A DNA stretch of 64,000 nucleotides from Rugalucina vietnamica (lineage: Eukaryota; Mollusca; Bivalvia; Lucinida; Lucinidae): assembly GCA_964017185.1 (NCBI GenBank), contig OZ024879.1:39582383-39646382 (forward strand), in the 5' to 3' direction. Shown in pieces: positions 53,779 through 60,927 of this stretch; positions within the stretch are counted from its first letter, which is position 1, and the number at the start of each line of letters is the position of its first letter. The translations under genes were made by a program, and so were the position numbers. The notes beneath the pieces are model-generated. The model was not told the DNA's origin. It made no database searches and worked only from the letters and a program-made list of their open reading frames with translations.

Positions 53779-54204
53779 CTCAAAAATCGAAAATTTTCAG
53801 CGGAAAAATTTTGATATTATCTCTGATTTTTTTGCTAAAAATATAGATTGTGGGTACACGGTATAACCGCCTAGACGAGTACCCACAATCTATGTTTTGG
53901 AATAAAAAGGGAGCATGGTGACGTAGTGGTAGAGCGTCGGACTCCGAATCGAAAGGTCCTGGGTTCGATCCCCACAAGTGGCACCGTATTGTGTCCTTGA
54001 GCAAGACACATTAACTCTCTACAATACTGGTTTAACCCTGAAACCGTTGGCTCCGCCCCCACTTGACTGAAAAATTGTTAACTGGGACGTTAGGCCTTAA
54101 TACAAACAAACTTACAAAAAAATAAGAAAAATAGGTTTTCCCCTTGTAAACTCTCACAGTTTTACTACATAAAAGTGGGGTTTAAAGGGAGTATATATTG
54201 ATGA
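53779..54204 (+). mobile_element. MITE1 copy split by a SINE
   Basis: The left part runs to CACAATCTATGTTTTGGAATAAAAA (53908). The right part resumes at AAAAAATAAGAAAAATAGG (54115) and continues through TACATAAAAGTGGGGTTTAAAGG. The hairpin tip is reduced to AACCGCCTAGACGAGTACCC. Confidence 0.82.
53909..54115 (+). mobile_element. tRNA-headed SINE (type 2) nested in MITE1
   Basis: GGGAGCATGGTGACGTAGTGGTAGAGCG head, B box GGTTCGATCCC at 53962-53972, GTGTCCTTGAGCAAGACACAT, GGTTTAACCCTGAAACCGTTGGC and a tail GGGACGTTAGGCC...ACAAACAAAC. It is flanked by A5 runs from the MITE. Best copy of this SINE type in the window. Confidence 0.85.
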
Positions 54205-54880
54205 TGGCTTATTGTCATGCCTGTGTCTTATCTGGGGTACATGTATCTATAGCTTTAATCCCAATCAAACACTGCCTACTGAAAAAAGAGGACAATCGCT
54301 TCTTTTTAGAACTGCGCGTTCTGTATTTCAGTGTCTGTATTACTTACTGTTCAATATGTTCAAAGCATTCTGTGATATAATTGTTAATTTGTATGTTGTT
54401 TTAATATTCTTGCTTAAATTTGAATATGTGATTTGTTTAGGTTTGAGTGTTGTATTTAGTCGTGTTCGTCGAAATAAAAGCTTGTTCTCTTTCAGTTACT
54501 TTCTTGTTATACATGTATATCACTTTCCGTAAGGGTAAGACGAGCAATGAAAACGTTACATTTTCCTTTGCGTCTGTATTATTCGTTCGCTGGAAACGGT
54601 GTCAACTTCCCGACATGACTGAACATGTTGACTTGGACATAAAGCCATAACCAAACCAAACCACCCACCTGATTATATGTTCGAGCGCATGCATTTTTGT
54701 TGTCATAACATCCTAATTTTTGGCAGTTGGGTAGAAGTCCCATAAAATAGAGGTTACGTCCCGACATGACCATATATGTTGACTGCGACTTAAGACAGCA
54801 ATTCAAACAAAGATAAACAAACAAAATCACTCCAAGCTCAATTACTACTTGAATATATACTTTCTGAGTTTTAAATAACC
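54205..54880. other. Non-coding stretch
   Basis: No gene supported. 54680-54830 is a SINE-tail-like fragment (CATAACATCCTAATTTTTGGCAG, GTCCCGACATGACCATATATGTTGACTG, ACAAACAAAATC). Overlapping open frames at 54198-54650 have no recognisable domain. Confidence 0.45.
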
Positions 54881-55270
54881 GGGACGGCACCGTGCTATTC
54901 CGACACAAACCGTAATTTCACCTAGACTCCAAGATCTTAAATCGGGACCTACCGGCTTTATAATGGTTTGCCACGGTGTACCACGGTTCATCCCGGTTCA
55001 TCGCCACGGTTCTCGCTAGTTGCTGTTATTTTCAATACCGGAAAGCACCGGGGCATAACGGTGGTGCGACCAACAGCTACAGGGACGCCACCGTAGACAA
55101 CCGGGGTAACATCGGGCTTTACCGTAGTAAAACTGTTGCACACCGGTCTGCACCGTGACGACACCTTTATAGAAACGGAAGGACGACCGGTTCAACACCG
55201 GGGCGAGGTAACACCGTTACCGTGAAATGTAGTAGACGTTCCCCGGTTTATCACGGTAAACCGGTCTGTC
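54880..55270. repeat. CCGGT/CACGGT-rich block
   Basis: About 390 bp markedly richer in G+C than its surroundings and packed with short motifs ACCGG, CCGGT, CACGGT, ACCGT and CGGGG in both orientations. There is no single clear period and no persuasive open frame. Unclassified. Confidence 0.55.
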
Positions 55271-55499
55271 TCCACTGGGACAAACTGGGATTATAACAAT
55301 GATAGTGAGAACGGGTCTTCATCATTAATACAAACGTTGTCCTAATGAGAATGGTGTTTAATGAGTTCCCCTTTTCTTTAGTATGTCACTGCATGATTCA
55401 TGCACCAAGATGACATGTCCGTGAAATAACTCTTTAATATGTACATACGTACAGTAATATGTACAGTAAGATTAGAACTGGGATATACAGGGAGTATGC

Positions 55500-55560
55500 A
55501 TTTTTCTTATTCTTGATCCGAAACATAGATTGTGGGTACTCGTTAGGGCCACCTCGCATT
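55500..55560 (+). mobile_element. MITE1 fragment
   Basis: TTCTTATTCTTGATCCGAAACATAGATTGTGGGTACTCG, the left arm of the central hairpin only. A MITE2 fragment (GGTCCGACACAAACCGGTTTGTAC...GAAGCTTGAAATTTCGG) lies at 55785-55855. Confidence 0.6.
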
Positions 55561-55864
55561 TGTGGACAATAGTGTATCAATCGCGTTGCTGTTCTCTTTA
55601 ACTGCTCAACAGCAAAGCAGGTGACAAAGTTTCTCGGCGTTCAACTTTCTCAAACTGCTTTGACGTTGTGCACGGCGAAATCTGGCCATCGACTGCTTGT
55701 CGATTCCAAGATTCTCGACGTCGAGATCTGTCAGAGTTTCTGTTCCCCTCATATCGAGCTTCGTTTCATCTTCGGAGTTCCTTACAGGTCCGACACAAAC
55801 CGGTTTGTACAGTCTCTGAAAAAGGCTAAAAGCTTGAAATTTCGGATTTGCCGAATGGATTTTC

Positions 55865-56065
55865 CCATCATTATCAATTAGGTGAGTCCACATTCATTTT
55901 TAGATACGTCAGGAGTGATTTTTAAATTTTATTCATTTTTTCGATGAAGATTCTCTAAGCAAACAGAATAACCCCAGATGGGACGCCGCAGAACGCGGCG
56001 TCACATCTAGGGCTATTCTGTTTGCCTATGTCCCATAAAAGGGACGCCAGGCTCAAATGAGTAAA
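55865..56065 (+). mobile_element. Palindromic element P3 copy
   Basis: GTGAGTCCACATTCATTTTTAG, hairpin AGCAAACAGAATAACCCCAGATG...CATCTAGGGCTATTCTGTTTGC with the tip GACGCCGCAGAACGCGGCGTC, then CCCATAAAAGGGACGCCAGGC. Confidence 0.75.
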
Positions 56066-57104
56066 GGCTTGGCAGCTCTATTTGATTATCGATTACATAC
56101 CGACATGCTATGCATGTAACGGTCATGTTCTATCAATTTTGAGTTTTTAAAGACGAACGACATTGCTTCAACTTCACAAGCTTCTAAAATGATACAAGAA
56201 TATCGAAATTGCAACTTTTAAAAGTCTAAAAGCTTGCCTCTGATAATGGTTTTTCGCAAAAAAAAAAAAAAAAAAAAAAGAAAATGCATGGAGGACGACA
56301 AAAAAATATTTTCATGTCAAAATCTTGATCTTAGTTTGTCCTAATAGGACCTGCAAATATTTTGGAAATCGGCGAACAAATAAAGTTTTTATGGCCAAAA
56401 TGAATTTTGCATAGGGATTTTGCATTGGCAAGGGAGATCGAAAATCGTGAAATTGCATATTTTTCGAGATTTTTTACTTGATCATGAAGATTCTGTCTTA
56501 GGTATGTCATTTGTGTCAATTTATAATAATTTTGAGCAACCATGATTAATAGAATTTAAAATGTTTGCGGGAAAATATTTACCTCCCTTCCATGAGATTT
56601 TTGTACAGGAAATCCCTATTCAAAAATGTTTTTGACCAGAACTTTTTTATTTGTCAACCAATTTAAAATTTTTACTGCACACTTTGCGACAAACTCAAGA
56701 AAATATTTTTTCTACACTTGAACTGTTGTGAAATACGCGGCTGCGAAAAACCATTATCACACACTACGAAACAGCGGGACAAACAGACCGTTTAATTTTG
56801 AAACATATATACGTCCAAAAAAAAAAAACATGTTCACCAGTTGCAATGATCTCTTTATTCTATACATGTATATGCAATGAACACCAATATTTGGATCCGA
56901 GGTTTCAAATGTAGGAAAAAACAACAACTGAAAAGTCACAGGAAAAATGTCACAGCTTTGGGAAGGAAAAAGGTCACAGGAAACTGTCATATATAAAGTA
57001 TTACACTTTTACACTTTTTCTTTTCTCTACTTCTGGATAGGAATGGATATTATTGTTTTTATTATTATCATTACTATCACTTTATGATTTATTTGGAGTG
57101 ATGT
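56066..57104. other. Non-coding stretch
   Basis: No gene. A20 run near 56258-56279. The phrase ATAATGGTTTTTCGC (56242) recurs inverted as GCGAAAAACCATTAT (56743), and further complementary AT-rich pieces lie between, so 56240-56757 may be a degraded foldback element. Confidence 0.4.
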
Positions 57105-57290
57105 TTGAACATATTTAATGTCCCACTTAACAAATGTTCGGTCATATCGGTACAGAGCCTATGCTTCCTGGGTACCTAACCAGTTCTTTTGTATGGTCAA
57201 GAAGGACACTGCATGGCAATGGTTTGTTTCAGACCGAGTTCTCTGGCATCATGGCCTGAAACTCTACAACTGAGTCACCATGCTCCTCAC
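57105..57290 (-). mobile_element. tRNA-headed SINE (type 2), reverse, diverged
   Basis: AATGTCCCACTTAACAAATGTTCGGTCATATCGG, AGAGCCTATGCTTCCTGGGT, and a degraded head complementary to GGAGCATGGTGACTCAGTTGTAGAG. Confidence 0.55.
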
Positions 57291-57571
57291 ATTTAGTGGA
57301 TTCTCATCCATGCTATGTTTGAGTTAAATATTTTCCATTTCAAGGACAGGGTTCGATTCTGATTATGACATTTCCACATCATCTTCAAAATATCATCGCT
57401 TACTTTCATTCCTTACTTTTAACATGAAAATCATGTGTTACTATATTTATGTACAGATATATGCATTTTCCTGTGACTTTTTTTCGTAACTTTTTTCCTG
57501 CGACTTTTTTTCCTGCGACTTTTTCCCGTCCACCGAGGTTTCAGCAAGATTGAATCAGAACTAAAATATTT

Positions 57572-57960
57572 AAATCAAATCAAATATCTTTATTGGTTTT
57601 AAAATCCAGAAACAGGATTGTTACCAACTACATACAAACATACATAATACTTAACATACAAACAGGAAACGATTTAAATACGCATCACCAGTATCTCTGA
57701 TTAACTTAATACAACATTTTATGGTATCTATGACAAAATTAATGACTGGAATGGTATCTATGACCACAATACTAAAATGGTATCTATGATCTTAATAATA
57801 TACAACTATGACTAAGATGATAAAAGGTATCTATGACCAACTTAATACAACATTTTATGTTTTATCTATTACCAAATTAACGACTGGGATGGTATCTATG
57901 ACCTTAATACTGGAATGGTATCTATGACCTTAACAATATATAAAACTTTAAATATTTAAG
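57572..57960 (-). repeat. LINE 3' end and TGGTATCTATGACC tandem units
   Basis: On the minus strand the start AAATCAAATCAAATATCTTTATT reads as an AATAAAGATATTTGATTTGATTT tail, the type of 3' end seen in some CR1/L2-group LINEs. The adjoining 57720-57930 holds at least six irregular units with GGTATCTATGACC. No coding sequence remains. Confidence 0.5.
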
Positions 57961-58024
57961 AGTATCTTGTATTTTTTGCAATTAATGAAGAACTAAACGA
58001 AAACAAGAGATAGAGAGGATATTT

Positions 58025-58165
58025 GCTTTTTTGAGGCGAACACCAAATATATTTCATCGAGTGAGTTGAAAACATCAGAATTTTCACGAGTGCGCAGCAC
58101 GAGTGAAAATTTTTATGTTTTCAACTCACGAGATGAAATATATTTGGTATTCACCGAAAAAAAGC
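58025..58165. mobile_element. Short near-perfect palindrome
   Basis: About 141 bp. The arms GCTTTTTTGAGGCGAACACCAAATATATTTCATC and their complement enclose TTTTCACGAGTGCGCAGCACGAGTGAAAA. It would form a hairpin over its whole length. Probable MITE, non-coding. Confidence 0.75.
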
Positions 58166-59340
58166 AAATTTTCTTTTTATTTTATACAATACACGGACAT
58201 TTTTCAATTTACAAGGCAGGCGGTGAAAATGCAAAAACCAAACATTTTTGAAAACACAAATAATTTTGGTACCACGTGCACATTGTTCCTTAAGTTCTAA
58301 CTAAGAAAATGGATACCCACACTTTATGTTTTCGTTCATAAATAACGGAGTTATAGGCGTTTGAATTTCTGAAGTGAGACACATTTAATGACGTCAAGTA
58401 AATGGAAATGTCAGAAGTAATCCAAAATCTACAGTGAAGATATAGGCTGATATCAGTCACTAGTGACTTTTGATATCAATGAGATTTGATATCAGTGAAA
58501 TTTCATATCAATGAAAATACCAATTTTATCAAGTTTTGATAATTATACATGTACATTGGTTTTCACTGTAAAGTATAAAATAAATCATCATTCCGTTTCT
58601 TGTTGGATATGCTAGTTAGAGGGTTTTATTGGGAAATTTGCCCAACACAAATGTTGTCGCCCCTCAGTGGTCACAGGCTACGTTCGTGCTCCGGCCATCA
58701 GTCTAATACCGGCTTATAGTAAAAAGCACCTGCTGATCGAGATTACTGTGGTTCCCTGTGTCGAGCGTGAGTTAAATGCTGTAGAGCGGAAACCAGTCAG
58801 CTGTCAAAAACTATTACACAACATTTGGACACAACATTGCGAAATCTTTCTAAAAATATCAGTTGCTGGGTACATATTTTGCTGAATTATTGACAGAAAA
58901 TATATACAGTGATACTTGTTAAAGGTTTACACTGAAATTGCTAAAAAGGAATCACAATTAAGATAGAAAAATACTGGAAGAGGTATAATATCGGTAAAAC
59001 AAGTATTAGATTAAAAAAAAAAAAAAAGTAACATGTAATTGAATGTATCTCTACTACATATTTTCTTTCTTGTCACATACTTGTAAGACAGTACCTAGCT
59101 GTTAGAATGAAAATTTAACGATGTTCACTGCCAATGAAAAGGTATTCATTTTTGCTTCCGTAGGATAGGGTTTATTTTTTCAAGCTACAGGCATCTGAAC
59201 GAGACTTGCTAAACAACAAATGTTAGCAGCGAATATCATTAAGGCTTCTGCTAGCATGTTATCATATGTGAAATGTCAACTTGAGTGTTGGCAATATATA
59301 AGGTTCTCTGTAGGCTTTTGGCGTTACTTTTAAATGATTG
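58166..59340. other. Non-coding stretch
   Basis: No gene supported. Near 58450-58530 the phrase TGATATCARTGARATTT recurs three times. A14 run near 59012-59027. Confidence 0.45.
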
Positions 59341-59344
59341 AAGA

Positions 59345-59575
59345 CTGTTTGGTTTGTTTATGGCTTTACATCCCAGTCAACAATTTTTCAGTCATAGAAG
59401 CCACTGCTTCTGGGTTTTAACCAGAAATAGAGGAAGCTGATTAAAGTGTGTTGCTCAAGGACACTACAAAGTGGAGATTCAGAATCAGGAGGTACATGTC
59501 TGTATTGAATGCAGGCATCTCCCTCTGGAGTCCTGTTTTCTACTACCAAGCCACCTCTTGGAGACTGATTGTTAA
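59345..59575 (-). mobile_element. tRNA-headed SINE (type 2), reverse
   Basis: TATGGCTTTACATCCCAGTCAACAATTTTTCAGTCAT tail, CTTCTGGGTTTTAACCAG, GTGTTGCTCAAGGACAC, and head traces to ACCAAGCCACC. Confidence 0.6.
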
Positions 59576-59673
59576 TTTTGTTGACCAGGGGCAAGTTGTT
59601 CAAAACTTCGTTAAATTAACACTGTTGTTAAGCCCTCACTTTGTTAACTATATATCGACTTCAAAAGCAAAAT

Positions 59674-59767
59674 AATACACTGTTATTTCTTTGTTGACAA
59701 AATGTGAGAATCCTAAATACTATGCAAAGGATTCTCACATTTTATCAACAAAAAATAACAGTGTATT
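59674..59767. repeat. Inverted repeat (94 bp)
   Basis: AATACACTGTTATTTCTTTGTTGACAAAATGTGAGAATCC faces its near complement ending AACAGTGTATT, with a loop of about 13 bp. Confidence 0.75.
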
Positions 59768-59943
59768 TGTAATATTCATGTCATTATAACGCTATCTTTG
59801 GGGTCGATAAATGCAAACTGTTTGTTATAATGAAGCTTCTTACTACGAACATATAGCAAAATAATCAATTTGGGAGCCATGACATGGCCATGTTGTATTG
59901 AAAACTGCATTATGATTATTAGGAGGTTCAAGTGTACATGTAC

Positions 59944-60318
59944 TTAGGCCATCCTTAATAAATAGTTTGTTTGCTGTCACCCGACCCATGGTTTTAGGAT
60001 TGGGTCGGTCGGTAGGCTTTTTTTTTTTTTTTTGGACAGAACTGAAATATAATATTTTTGTTTGACTTTTACAGAGGATAGGTTTAAATTTCTGTTCAGA
60101 ATCATATAGGCAGTTACTCTTCATACTGTAAGACTGCACAATATTGCATTCAGACTATTATTATAATCAAAAAATAAGTAATTCAGAGACTGAAATTTAA
60201 GATATTCAAATAAAAAAAAAATCTTCTTTGAGAATGTCAATAAAATTTTTTGGGTAGGGGCAATTTTGGTGGGTCGGTCGGGTGACGGCAAACAGAGAAT
60301 TTTTTAAGGTTGGCCTTA
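59944..60318. mobile_element. MITE with about 45-bp TIRs (CACCCGACC element)
   Basis: TTAGGCCATCCTTAATAAATAGTTTG and TGTCACCCGACCC at the left are inverted at the right as GGTCGGGTGACGGCAAACAGAG and TTTTTTAAGGTTGGCCTTA. An internal A/T tract is at 60018-60033. Non-coding, about 375 bp. Confidence 0.8.
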
Positions 60319-60430
60319 GCTGCATGTTTCTGCACCTTTTCTCAAAACTATTGATAATGTTTCAAACTTGGTATTGGTTATATCCAGTGTTAAAACATTA
60401 CGCCATATTTGAATTTAAGTTCTCGCTTGA

Positions 60431-60710
60431 CATTACGAAAACACGCCCATGCAATATACAGAAATTTTTAAAGTTGTAAAAAAACAAAGTTTTTCAGTAG
60501 AAAATTTTGATAATTTTCTTCTTTTTGCTCCTCAATATAGATTGTGGGTACACTTTAGAACCGCCTCTGCGAGGTGGTTCTAACGAGTACCCACAATCTA
60601 TGTTTTGGAGCAAAAATAAGAAAAATAGATATACCCATGCATACCCCAGTTTCACTATATAAAAGTGGGGTATAAGGGGGTATATATTTCACGGACATGT
60701 TTCCTTGATG
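60431..60710 (+). mobile_element. MITE1 copy abutting the RIOK3 first coding exon
   Basis: CATTACGAAAACACGCCCAT at the left; ACGGACATGTTTCCTTGATG at the right. Hairpin with AACCGCCTCTGCGAGGTGGTT at the tip. Its right end is 14 bp before the splice acceptor at 60724 and 38 bp before the ATG. A TATATAAAAG box lies at 60655-60664. Confidence 0.9.
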
Positions 60711-60724
60711 ATATTTCTTTTCAG

Positions 60725-60927
60725 GTTAAAACAAATATAATAATAAGCATGGACGGAACGGTAGCAGAACCTAGTAAAGACACAACCAGCCCATGGAAAA
60801 GATCAACTGGTGGCTCACCTTGGGGAAAGACTAGCCCAGTACAGCCTTGTTCCCTTGAAGATGTTATGAGTGAACAGCTAGCTACAGATCTACAGGCAGA
60901 AGAAGAAAATTCTGTTCTGAATGAAAG
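60725..60927 (+). CDS. RIOK3: RIOK3 first coding exon
   Basis: Acceptor GATATTTCTTTTCAG ends at 60724. The ATG at 60749 is chosen because it starts the frame giving SPWKRSTGGSPWGK and the SLEDVMSEQ motif. Donor AG|GTATTT, phase 2. Confidence 0.9.

Noticed and set aside
54198-54650. Overlapping open frames of 60-106 codons
   Set aside because: Hydrophobic, low-information peptides in AT-rich DNA with no splice or start support.
57720-57930. CRISPR-like array of spaced repeats
   Set aside because: Units are irregular, spacers are not unique and the setting is an animal genome; it is a degraded tandem repeat.
58066-58300. Two overlapping short frames
   Set aside because: They begin inside the 58025-58165 palindrome and have no protein features.
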